Shown here: positions 1 to 9,330 of the stretch, in pieces
Position numbering within the stretch: the first letter of the stretch is position 1
Layout: each line of letters starts with the position of its first letter
NCBI GenBank assembly: GCA_018806985.1
Contig: JADANN010000457.1
Location: 1,736,001-1,800,000 of the forward strand
From: Angiostrongylus vasorum
Taxonomy: Eukaryota; Nematoda; Chromadorea; Rhabditida; Metastrongylidae
Length of the DNA stretch: 64,000 nt
Direction: 5' to 3'
The notes under the pieces: model-generated
What the model saw: the letters and a program-made list of their open reading frames with translations, nothing else
Told to the model about the DNA's origin: nothing
Database searches by the model: none
Translations under genes and position numbers: made by a program

Positions 1-1011
1 TTCATCGGAGGCCTTCCTCATGAAAGTGTTAGTTGAGTAAAAGAACATGAATTACCCGTGATTGAATGCTTGTATGGGTCATCCATGAGTTAATTTAGCA
101 CGACATTCGATAGACTTCCAATTCGTAAAGCAATTCGTTCGAGAGTAAGAAATTAGATTGCCAACCCTAGTTAGAGGATTTCATTTTCAGCTATTCTCAG
201 GAAAGCAAACGACATCAATAAACATGATGGGCTAAGAGCTAAAGCAAAAGTCGTCGTTAGAAGAAAACAAAGACTTCCGTAATAAACACAGCATTTTTTT
301 ATAACGGCGTATTTAATAGAAGTGAAGAAATGTTTTGAAAAGAAGGTGAGATATATTATCACAGTGTTTTTCCTTCGAAAAAACATTCTTAGCACTTTCT
401 TATGTAAGAAAGAATATTCCTATGAAAGAAAAAAAAAGAAAACAGAGCTAGAAAAATTTTTTTCATCATCGTTAATAAATCCTATTTTCATCACGGAATT
501 TTGTCAACTCTTCGGTGATGACTGTCTTCTTCTGACTTTGAGAACATGTTTTAATAAGAAAAAAGTCAGAGAAACGTCGGCCGAAATAAGATAAGTGTGA
601 TAAAAATGTGATACGGAAAATGCGATAAAAATATGGTTTTCTTTAAACTGACGCCAGAAACAAGAAAAGACCAGCAGTTCACCTCCAATCGCATTGTAGC
701 CTCGACGACTGGCGTCTGATTGTGCATAAGTACGATCTGCAGTATCCGTCCCTCAGTCACCGTCGTATCCCAGCATTTCTCCCATTCTGGATAGATGGTC
801 TTCCTCTTCTGAACCAATCGTGACTCGCCTGTAAATATTACTCCCTTTTCGTAACTATGCCGAACGTCTCATCTGTTAACTATAGAAGTGTTAGGAGTGA
901 ATGGAAGATTACTTTAAAACATGCAAAGAAATGGAAATTTCTATATCGCGCGTACGTTATTCACTAAAAAAATAAGGGAAATTTTGCGGAAATAACCGCC
1001 GTACCGCGCAA
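1..1011. other. unassigned AT-rich sequence
   Basis: I see no recognisable gene, RNA or repeat here. Short open frames exist on both strands, but they overlap each other, lack convincing splice signals and resemble no family I know. Confidence 0.5.
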
Positions 1012-1295
1012 GGGCGCGTGTTGCGCAGTGGTCGGAGGCGCCCTACAACACACACGTGGAATCGATCCCCGCGCCCATGGCTCGCCTAGCGTTCCATCCT
1101 TCCGGGGTCGTCGAATTGGTAGCAGATGTCTGCGAAGATAGTACCACTGGCTCGATACATCGGTAAGCCACCGAGCGTCATTGTAAAGGCCAGATATGCA
1201 TTCAATCACCTCCAAACGATGCTTTGTGAAGCCGAATGCGTGGCGCATCCCTCAGGGATTGATCAACGCCAACAGCTTTCTCCTTTTCTTTCCAT
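1012..1295 (+). mobile_element. SINE1 copy, tRNA-derived, near full length
   Basis: The copy opens with a tRNA-like head: an A-box like TTGCGCAGTGG near 1021 and a B-box like block ATCGATCCCC about 40 bases later. The body (lysine/proline-rich if translated) ends in a pyrimidine-rich tail after GATTGATCAACGCC. It shares its whole length with about a dozen other copies in the window. It is one of the few copies on the plus strand. The tRNA origin is inferred from the promoter-box layout; the parent tRNA is not identified. Confidence 0.8.
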
Positions 1296-2229
1296 TTTTA
1301 ACACCGGTACCACTAAACTCTCATGGTTCATGGTAATAATGAAATTATGTGAGAATTATAGGCAGTCTACACAGCCCATACGCCATAACGCTTAGCAGGC
1401 CACTGTCGTTCCTGGCGATGGGAATCGATCATCACTTAGTATCCTCGGTGGTGCACATAAGAGATTCTTCAGCGACATTTCCTTTTTTGAATAAATTCCG
1501 GCGACAATAACGTAAAACTATTAATGGGGTCTCTTAGGTATCCTCCGCTTAAACTCCGAGCTAACAATTTTTGTGCGCGAACAAAAAAATAGGATAAAAA
1601 TTTAACTGTAGCCATACGAGAACTGCTCGCACGTCTTCTGTATTGTGTTATCCGGTAAATGAAAAAAAATTTGAGAATCTTTTCAATAATTCCGACCATT
1701 TCAGAAACAAAGGAAGACGTGAGACACTTAAACACTAGAAGTTAATGCCTCTTTTTATCTTCAAAAACAGATCTTACCGGCTGAAAGTGTTCTAGAGGTT
1801 GCCATTTTAAATAATGCCCACAAAGAAAAGAACATGAGTTTTAGCTGTCATTTAGATTATTTATTCAGATGTGCCGAGAATTGTCGTGCCATTCCCCAGC
1901 TATTAGAGCTCTAACAGCACTTCGTGAAGTGGTCTCCAACAAATGCAGCCAATCCTTGAGCACCTCGATTCCGACTGTAGAAAACATGGAGATGTACAAT
2001 TACTAGACAATGGACGACGATTCGAACATCAAAAATTCGACTTTACTTTTAACTAATCAAGTCCTTCGTATCGAAGGGCGAGACCAGTGGAAACTGAAGC
2101 ACGATGAGGTGAAATGGTAGATCGGTGAAGATAGAATTTTGTGGGCACACCGTCAAACCTCCTGATGAGCAAAAAATCGCATTTTAGTCCTATTTCTAGT
2201 CAAATTCATCTGAAGATTTACAGTGGTCC
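1296..2229. other. unassigned, with one weak exon-like stretch
   Basis: Mostly featureless. From 1869 to about 2003 there is an open plus-strand stretch of about 44 codons. It follows a pyrimidine-rich acceptor-like site (TTATTTATTCAG), begins MCRELSCHSPAIRAL and ends in a stop. It matches no family I know, and one acceptor-like site is not enough to call a gene. Confidence 0.2.
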
Positions 2230-2380
2230 CCTCATCCTCCTAGTCGTTTACCACCTCATTATTGCACGAAGATATTGCAGCGCACTAGATTGCAAAGTAC
2301 AACGAAGTTCATTTCTCAACTTGGGTTCCCGAGATGAGGAGTTTATTTCGGTCCTACAACTTAGCTAAAAAATAAATCTG
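2230..2380 (+). repeat. eroded RTE 3'-tail fragment
   Basis: It aligns by eye with the block at 7885-8010 (CGTTTACCACCTCAT, then AACTTGG or AAGTTGAG and AGGAGT). That block follows the LINE reading frame at 6.0-7.9 kb. The copy has many substitutions and small indels, so it is old. Confidence 0.45.
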
Positions 2381-2515
2381 TCCCAGTGCAGGGTTCGGCA
2401 GTGTCACTATTGGCTACCTTCTTGTCAAGTAAAGTAAAAAGTTACTTGGCACAGAAGTACGATGTTCTTCGTATCCTTTGTGCGACTCTGTTAGGTTTAG
2501 AGTTAATCGATAAAT

Positions 2516-2792
2516 AAAAAAGCTCTCGGCGTTGATCAATCCCTGAGGAATGCGCCATGCATTCGACTTCATTAAGTATCGTTGGAGGTGATTGAATGCA
2601 TATCTGGCCTTTACAATGACTCGCGGTGGCCTACCGATGATGTGTCGAGCCAGTGCTGCTATCCTACCAGACAAGCCTGGTGCCAATTTGCCGACCCCAG
2701 AGGGATGGAAGGCTTCGTGGGCCGTGGGCTCGGTGATCAATTCCACGTGTGTGTTGCAGGGTGCCTCCTACCATTGCGTCAAACGCGCCCAA
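2516..2792 (-). mobile_element. SINE1 copy
   Basis: Nearly full-length copy, reversed relative to the window. The 3' end is the poly-A/GAGCTTTTTT side at 2516, and the tRNA-like head is at about 2725-2792 (GGCGCGTTTGACGCAATGG read on the minus strand). Internal blocks such as CCAGACAAGCCTGG are shared with the other copies. Confidence 0.8.
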
Positions 2793-3457
2793 TGAGTTAA
2801 TCGGTATTCTAACAAACCACAGAACATTAAGGGAAATGAACTAGTATGAATTCATAACACGATTTGATTTACTCTTAAAACATCAAAGACATCGAATTCT
2901 CTGCAGTTTTACCCAACTGAGCTGAAATGAAATTATGTAAACGCATTTTTCTATTTAAACTCCGATATTTGCACGAATAAAGTAATTCTAGCTTTCTCCT
3001 CTGCCTTCTTAGTCTTGTGCTGTCGGAAATGCATATTCCGACAAAAAACGTGAAAACGACGAGAAGCAGAAAACCCTGTTGTTGGGCGTCCTTGACAAGG
3101 TCAAATCTTCAGGTTTTCCTAATGATCTCGCTCAAGAGTTTAAATGATTGAATTTGAATGAAAATCTACTTTTGTCCATATGTTCATGAGCCTTACCGTT
3201 TACTTCGATCTTCTCCTTGACATTCACTGCCGGAAGCAGATCGGTGGCAGAACAACCGCCCGGTAGCTGCTCAGATGGCACATCAGCACGTAGCAGTTTC
3301 AGCCTAAGTATTCAACTGTTGAAGAAAAAAAACCAGAAAAGCCTCTTCGTCTTAGAGTAACAGCAGTTAACGTTTTCCCAAACAAAAAATACGGAAGACT
3401 TTGTTAAGAATATAATGAAGCCTCGATAATTACTACATACTGTAGTAATACTAAGCT
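2793..3457. other. unassigned spacer
   Basis: No gene, RNA or recognisable repeat seen between the two flanking SINE1 copies. Confidence 0.5.
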
Positions 3458-3722
3458 AAAAAAAAGCTCTGGGCTCTGATCAATCTCTGAGGGATGCAGC
3501 ATGAATTCGACTTCATTAAGCATCATTTGAAGGTTGAATGCATATCTGGCCTTTACAATGACTAGCGGTGGCCTACCAATGTATCGAGCCATTGTTGCTA
3601 TCCTCCCAGACAAATCTGGTACCAATTTGGCGACCCCGGAGGGATGGAAGGCTTTGTGGGCCATACGCGCAGGGATCGATTCCACGTGTGTGTTTCAGGG
3701 CGCCTTCGACCATTGCGCCACA
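3458..3722 (-). mobile_element. SINE1 copy
   Basis: Full-length minus-strand copy with the usual order of blocks: tail, conserved body with the CCAGACAAATCTGG block, then the B-box and A-box head ending near 3722. Confidence 0.8.
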
Positions 3723-4375
3723 GTAGAAGTACTAAATATGATATTATAGTGAAGCGCCACTGTTGAAGCCTCGATAATTCTAGAAAGAGTGATGATGATA
3801 GTGCACGTTAAGACCTTGCAAATTCACTCATTGTGAATTCCGAAGTAAGGACATAGACCAGCACATAAAAAACCTAACAAAACGACAAAAAAATAGTGTG
3901 AAAAGATCAGCGAAACAACGAAACGAAAAAAAGCGAAAAAGAAAGTTAGATATTATTCATGTAGGTCGGCCTTCCATTTAACAATTCATAACTGATTCGA
4001 CGTGTTACGTCGTCTTCGAGTGCTCGATAGGATTAACTCAAAGATTCACTGCTCTCTTAGAGGAAACCAAGTCGCAACTTAGTAGACATCTCTCCGATCC
4101 ATGAACGAGAGCAAGCGAATGTGGTGGAAACATGAGAACGGTCTAGCGCAGCTAACTAGGAATTTACGAAAGGAAACCCTCATTTGAAACTTAGTACGGA
4201 AAGAAGTTTTGTCTAACTGCATTCGAACCAACACGTGAACCCAATCACCTAACGGTTCCAAAACGGTGGAACGAATGCATGAAATGCTGGGACCCGAGTG
4301 AGATATGAAGATATACATCTAAAAGTATCCTACAAAGACATCTTACGGATTCTCCTTGATGAAATTACAACGCTA
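3723..4375. other. unassigned spacer
   Basis: No supported feature. One minus-strand open frame of 79 codons at 4079-4318 has no recognisable domain or splice context. Confidence 0.45.
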
Positions 4376-4600
4376 ACATTTTATTTATTGCCTATTATTA
4401 CTTTTCACAGCAGGGTATGATGCGAATGGAACCACTATAAAGCTGATATATTTGGAAAACTTAGACCCAAGACCAGATCGGACCGAGATTACACTTCCCG
4501 GGGGCTCACGTGTTACGCATGGCATTACTGAGTCCCTTGCTTTTCCTTTCTCTCCGCTGGTTTTCTACCTAATGTTTCTTCTTTTTGATGAACTTGCATC
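4376..4600 (-). mobile_element. SINE2a copy, partial
   Basis: It carries SINE2a hallmarks in reverse: a TACTTTTCACAGCAGGGTAT-like 3' block, CCAGATCGGACC (B-box region), GGGGGCTCACGTGTTACGC (A-box region) and CTCCGCTGGTTTTCTACC. The distal 5' body is missing or replaced by the adjacent ribozyme-bearing repeat. Confidence 0.7.
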
Positions 4601-4628
4601 AGGGAGCTAACTTGTATTTTGATGTTCG

Positions 4629-4666
4629 ATAGCTAACGCTTCGACGCCGTCGTTTCCCTCAGAAAG
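4629..4666 (-). ncRNA. degenerate hammerhead-like motif
   Basis: On the minus strand it reads CTGAGGGA, then a helix II-like ACGACGGCGTC, then GAA-GCGTT-AGC. The core has an inserted G and the GAAA box is damaged, so cleavage is unlikely. It is recognised mainly as the mirror partner of the motif at 4757-4794. Confidence 0.4.
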
Positions 4667-4756
4667 TTTTTCTTTTTTTAAAGGCTTAGACTACCAATAC
4701 GATTCATCATCCAGTGTGGACAACATATAGATAGTCTCACTTTCAAAAAACCAACA

Positions 4757-4794
4757 CGGCTCTGAGAAAGGTGAAGTCGCTGAAACGTTAACCA
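4757..4794 (+). ncRNA. hammerhead-like motif
   Basis: Order of parts: CGGCT (helix I), CTGAGAA (core, one change from CTGANGA), a short AG...CT helix II, GAAA, CGTT (ACGT helix III and cleavage site), then AACCA, only partly complementary to CGGCT. Probably decayed. Confidence 0.45.
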
Positions 4795-4917
4795 TCGAAC
4801 ATCAAAAAACGTGTTAACAACGTCGTGTTAGCTCATCAGTGGAGGTCCATAAGATAATAGAAGTTGAATACCAACGAAGGCTAATGGAAAATCGTCCTTT
4901 CGAATGACAAAGAACGT

Positions 4918-5092
4918 AGCCAATTGCTGATAGCACATATAAAACACGGCTGAGAAAACGGCGAAACGAAGGACCCGCATAGTATGGTGGTGAACGCGTT
5001 AGCCCCCGAAAAAGGGTAGTAACCCATTCGATCGCCACCGCAAACACCTGCAGTTTAGAGTTTCGCAAATATCTCAGCACCATTGTAATTAA
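4918..5092 (+). mobile_element. SINE2b copy, 5'-truncated
   Basis: It contains AATTGCTGATAGC, the A-box region ATGGTGGTGAACGCGTTAGC, a B-box like ATTCGATCGCC and the 2b-specific CACCGCAAACACCTGC block, then TTTCGCAAATATCTCAGCA. It is the plus-strand 2b subfamily, eroded. Confidence 0.7.
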
Positions 5093-5589
5093 GAAGACAT
5101 TGCTGCATTTTTTTCTTAGCCTGGTAGTGATCCGCTTGTACAGGTTTGAGACATCATGTCAGCGTATGTGTAGCTCTTATTCGAGAATAAAAAATCGAGA
5201 ATTAAAGAAGACAATAGTGGACGTAAACATGTCGTTAGTAGGACTGGAGAAAGTGGTCATCACGTTATCACGTTCAAGACATTACGTCTTGGCCAGCTCT
5301 CAGTTGTGCCCCAGCAAAGAATCTTTTTGCTTACGCAGCGATGGATAGTAGCAGACGTAGGCAAGAATAAAGTGAAGTTAACGATAGCTCGATGCAGTTA
5401 ACACAGATTCTTCTCGCTTCTTCAGAAATAAACCTTGTTTTAAATTATTAAATTGAGTATATCAAATAGAGAGAAGGAAAGGTGGAGTTGGCTGACAGCA
5501 TCATTCACAAGTATCTCAGTCTATACTTGCTTCGAATACCGAAAGAAAGCTTAAATTTCTCATTTTTCAAATTCGCAAATGGTTCATAG
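5093..5589. other. unassigned spacer
   Basis: No supported feature. An 82-codon plus-strand frame at 5100-5348 has no recognised domain. Confidence 0.45.
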
Positions 5590-5845
5590 AAAAGTGCTCA
5601 ATCCGACTTCATCAAGCATTGTAGAGGTGATTGACTGAGTACACATTTGGCTTGCACAATGATTTGCGTTGGCCTACCGATGTACCAACTTAGTGCTACT
5701 GTCCTTCCAGACAAGTATGGCACCAGTATCCAGACACTGAAACAATAAAATGATTGATTACCCTCTAGATCAGAGCATAGCATCGAATCGGTAACCAATC
5801 CAGCGTGTACTCCAGAGCACCTGTTACCAATGCGCTCACCCAGCT
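5590..5845 (-). mobile_element. SINE1 copy, diverged
   Basis: Minus-strand SINE1 with tail side near 5590, the block GTAGAGGTGATTGACTGAGT, CCAGACAAGTATGG, and a diverged tRNA-like head ending near 5845. About 40 bases in the middle are foreign or rearranged. Confidence 0.65.
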
Positions 5846-5994
5846 TCAACTCAAATACAGAATAAAGACCAAAAAATTCTTGAAGTATGTCCGAATACCA
5901 GCATTGGGTTAGATGACTTCGTCTGCAAACGATTTTAGATGGCTTCATTAATATGTGATTTTCTGATTCTTAGTGCTATCCCATTAATCCACGG

Positions 5995-7860
5995 ATCTCC
6001 CTCATGTAACGTCCGAACTTGCAAAACAATGCAGACAGGCGATAAAAGAAGATCTTAAAGAGAGAACAGCACCAGTAATGGTCGAAGCTGCAAAGCCTGG
6101 GAAAAGCATTCGCAAAGCCCACCGAAACTTCACCAATTACAGGACCAAGATGATTGCACTCCGACGCCCAGATGGAACAATTTCAGCGTCCAGAAAGGCA
6201 ATGGAGAAAATCATTTACGAATACTACTCAAATCTCTTCGATAGCCACGTCCACTTCCCGTCATATGAAATAAAGGAGGATGGATATGTTGTACCATCGG
6301 TTCTCCCTTTCGAAATCCGACATGCCATTTCGTCGGTGAAAAAAATTGAACAGCGCCAGGTCCGGATAGGATAAGATCAGAACACCTGAAGAACCTTTCG
6401 CCAGTCCTCGTAAACACACTGGCTCGGCTCTTCACATTCTACCTGTCTGAATGCGAGGTCCCTACCCTACTGGAAGACCAGCAAGACCGTGTTATTGTTC
6501 AAGAAGGGTGATCTACACGATATCGGCAACTATCGCCCAATCTGCTTACTGTCTGTCGTCTACAAACTTTTCACTCGAGTCATCCTAAACAAGATTGACA
6601 GAACACTGGGCGAAGGACAGCCATGTGAGCAAGCATGGTTTCGAAAAAGGATTTAGTTCGATGGACCACATCCACACGATAACAAGGCTCACTGAAGTAC
6701 CGCGAGAGTACAAAAGACCGCTCTGTCTCACCTTCATCGATTTGCAGAAGGCCTTTGATCCAATTGAGATAGAAGCAGTCACGGAAGTCCTTGATAGTCA
6801 AGCAGTCTCTACTTAGTATATAAAGATTCTTCGTGAGCTGTACAAAAAATTTAACAACAAAGATTTCACCATTCTAGAATGATATTAACATTGACGTCAA
6901 AAAGAGGAGTTAGGCAAGGCGATACCATCTCGCTAAAATTATTTACCGCCACCCTCCACAACGTCATGCGAACACTAGAATGGGATAATAGGGGAGTGAA
7001 AATCGATGGTTGGCAGTTACATCATCTTCGCTTTGCTGATGACAACGTCCTTATAACACCGAACATTAGCCAAGCGGAACGCATTCTTGCCGACTTTGAT
7101 AAAGCCAGTGGAAAGACTGGTCTTCGACTAAATCTCACAAAAACGATGTTCATGAAGAACGGATTGGTTTCGTATGCCCCATTCGCGCTCAACGGAACGA
7201 ATATCTCCGAATGCTCCGGTTATGCCTATCTAGGTCGGGAAATCAACATGATGAACGACTTAGGTCCAGAGCTGAGCATAAGGAAACGAGCGGCCTGGGG
7301 AGCTTTCAAGAGCATCGAGGATGTAGTGAAGAGAACAAAGAACACCGAACTCCGTGCCCACCTTTTCGACTCAACGGTACTTCTTGCCCTAACGTATGCG
7401 TCAGAAACACTGTCGCTGCGTAAGCAGGATGAAAGATCACTTAGCGTTATCGAACACGCATTCGGAAGGACGATGCTAGAGGTATCCCGTTCCACACAAG
7501 TAAGGAAAGGGATCCGAAGCTCCGATGTGCGTCGACGATCAAAAATCAAAGATGCCGTTCTGTACGCCAAACAATGGGAGATAAAGTGGGCCGGACACGT
7601 AATGCGTATGAATGACAACCGCTGGACAAGAGCCGTTAGTGACTGGATTCCTCGGGATGTCAAACGTACTGCAGGAAGACCACCGACCCGATGGTCAGAG
7701 TTCTTCACGAAGAGCCTAGATGAAAAAATGTGATGCTTGACGAGTCCCTAGAGCGAGCAGAACCCACTGGGCTACTCTTGCATGCGACAGAGAAAGATGG
7801 AAGAATTACTGGCGCCCGCTCAAGTCACTCGACGATCAACGGGACTACAGGTGATATAGG
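5995..7860 (+). pseudogene. RTE-clade LINE reverse transcriptase, broken and 5'-truncated
   Basis: A non-LTR retrotransposon polyprotein fragment of about 600 codons with the usual RTE order. It has an N-terminal linker (LAKQCRQAI, then KAHRNFTNYRTK), the thumb/finger region APGPDRI, RT motif KKGD, GNYRPI, motif A FIDLQKAFD, motif B RGVRQGD, and motif C FADD near 7030. The C-terminal segment WAGHVMR...DNRWTRAV...GRPPTRW runs to about 7720. The apurinic endonuclease half is absent, which is typical of 5' truncation during reverse transcription. The frame is broken by a stop at 6372, a frameshift near 6465, a stop near 6814, a disrupted stretch around 6880 and a stop at 7731. Both catalytic Asp motifs survive, but the copy cannot make an intact protein. 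No target-site duplication was identified. Confidence 0.9.
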
Positions 7861-8275
7861 TGACATGTGATCCCATTAATATCCTCCCAACGGTTTACCA
7901 CCTCATCGTTGCTGGGAGGTTATCCTGGGTGTTGGACTGCGATGTACAGTCGGGGGTTTCATCCCCCTGGCAGGGTCTTCCAAGTTGAGAAGGAGTCCGG
8001 CGTTTCCATCAGGAATCCCAGCTAAGAGTAAACCAATACCAGGATCCACCAACGTCCTGGTATCGAACTAGTCGCATAGTGGCAAATCACCTTCTGATCC
8101 ACAAGGGCTGCGACTGCCTGTGTTTGTGAAGACCTAGGGCAGACTTTGGCCAGGCTGAGCTCGGGACTCCAAGCAGCCACAACGGCTAGACCAGAAAAAC
8201 TCCGAAAAAACGGAGATTATGCTGGGGTCCGGACAACCAGTGAAGACGGGCCATCGAAATATCCAAGTAAGTGAG
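7861..8275 (+). mobile_element. RTE 3' untranslated tail
   Basis: This block directly follows the LINE frame and recurs almost whole at 49980-50393, with shorter pieces near 2.2, 20.65 and 24.8 kb. It starts around CAACGGTTTACCACC and ends with GGGCCATCGAAATATCCA and a short AAGT-rich tail. Position and recurrence indicate the 3' UTR of the LINE family. It holds no convincing reading frame. Confidence 0.75.
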
Positions 8276-9134
8276 TATCCCATTAATGTTGATGTGGATG
8301 GATTGTTGAAAGAAAGTATTTCGAAAATGCGATGGCGAACTAAATAGTTGGCATATTTTACAGAGCGTTCATCACTAATAAATTTCCGCGTCTCAAGAAA
8401 ACAATGGAATACACAAACCACTAAAAACCAGGGAAAAACAACTGACCGACAGGCACTTTCTGTGCGTCCCATTTTGTAGGCGGGATCGACGGCCAGGGTG
8501 CTCTCGGGTGTTGGATCCAACGGGAAGACGTCGACAACCTTAATTGACGAATTCAGCAACTCATTCATTTATTGGAATTATTGAAATCGTGAGCATTTCT
8601 GGCTGGGACGTACTTGAATGTAGCAGATTGCACGGTAATCGATAAGACATGAATTAACGTTATGTAACAGTTGAGAACTGATGGAGAAAAGTGAAAATTT
8701 ATGAGGCAGATGGTAGATGCGTCGAGTGATGAAGGAGTTAATTGGAAACTACTTGATTGTGTAACATTTTTTCTAACTTTCACATTCTTTTTACTGCCCA
8801 AGACTACGTGTTCGTTTCGAAAATGATCTTTTTTTCTCAAACAGTTATGACGGAAAAGTGATAAACGCCCACATTTAGCAGTTGAAGCTCCACACGCCCC
8901 CCATTCAACTTAAGTAAAGCAGAAAGAAACAGCAGGCGGTGGACTTTCGAGGGGGGTATGTAGATAGGCAAAGCACCCACACATGCGACCGAAATGAGAG
9001 TGGTCCTGTGCGAGAAGTTTTCCAATGTGTGAGTGTGAATATGGTTTGGAAGAAACTCAACACTCATAAGGACAAGGTTTAAGACAGTTCTCAAAATATC
9101 ATATATTTGGACTGATTAGCACTATTTAAATACA
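8276..9134. other. unassigned, with one weak exon-like stretch (minus)
   Basis: A minus-strand open stretch from 8568 to about 8437 reads MNELLNSSIKVVDVFPLDP and continues in a protein-like manner. It meets a possible donor (TCG|GTCAGT) near 8440. The downstream part of the same frame runs into the LINE tail, so only the first 44 codons could be genuine. No family is recognised. The rest, including 8570-9134, shows nothing supported. Confidence 0.2.
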
Positions 9135-9330
9135 ACTTCTTTTTTTTATTTGCTGCCTACTACAATTTCCACGGAAGGGTATTATGTGGAATCAACCACA
9201 ACGATGCCGAGACATCTGCAAAACTTGGACCCCCGGCCAGATCGAACCACGATTTCCCTTTCCGGGGGATCGCGCATTACACACTGCGCCACGGAGACGG
9301 AGACCTTTGCTCTGCGCTTCTCGATACAAT
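9135..9330 (-). mobile_element. SINE2a copy, partial
   Basis: Reverse-strand SINE2a: GCCTACTACAATTTCCACG, CATCTGCAAAACTTGGACCC, GGCCAGATCGAACCACGATT (B-box), CCGGGGGATCGCGCATTAC and CTGCGCCACGG (A-box). The 5' body beyond CTCTGCGCTTCTCG is missing. Confidence 0.8.

Larger units (their letters stand above)
4600..4840. repeat. ribozyme-bearing inverted repeat (family 4)
   Basis: An imperfect palindrome centred near 4712. The right arm contains GTTAACCATCGAACATCAAAA and the left arm contains its reverse complement, GTTAGCTATCGAACATCAAAA. Each arm holds one hammerhead-like motif, pointing outward. The same head-to-head design recurs at 59.2-59.4 and 46.0-46.7 kb. Confidence 0.65.

Noticed and set aside
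7226..7708. A 160-codon minus-strand frame
   Set aside because: It is the antisense shadow of the LINE frame, which carries all the recognisable RT motifs on the plus strand.
7861..8275. SINEs sharing the LINE 3' end, as partner pairs often do
   Set aside because: I compared the ends of SINE1, SINE2 and SINE3 with the LINE tail and saw no common terminal sequence.
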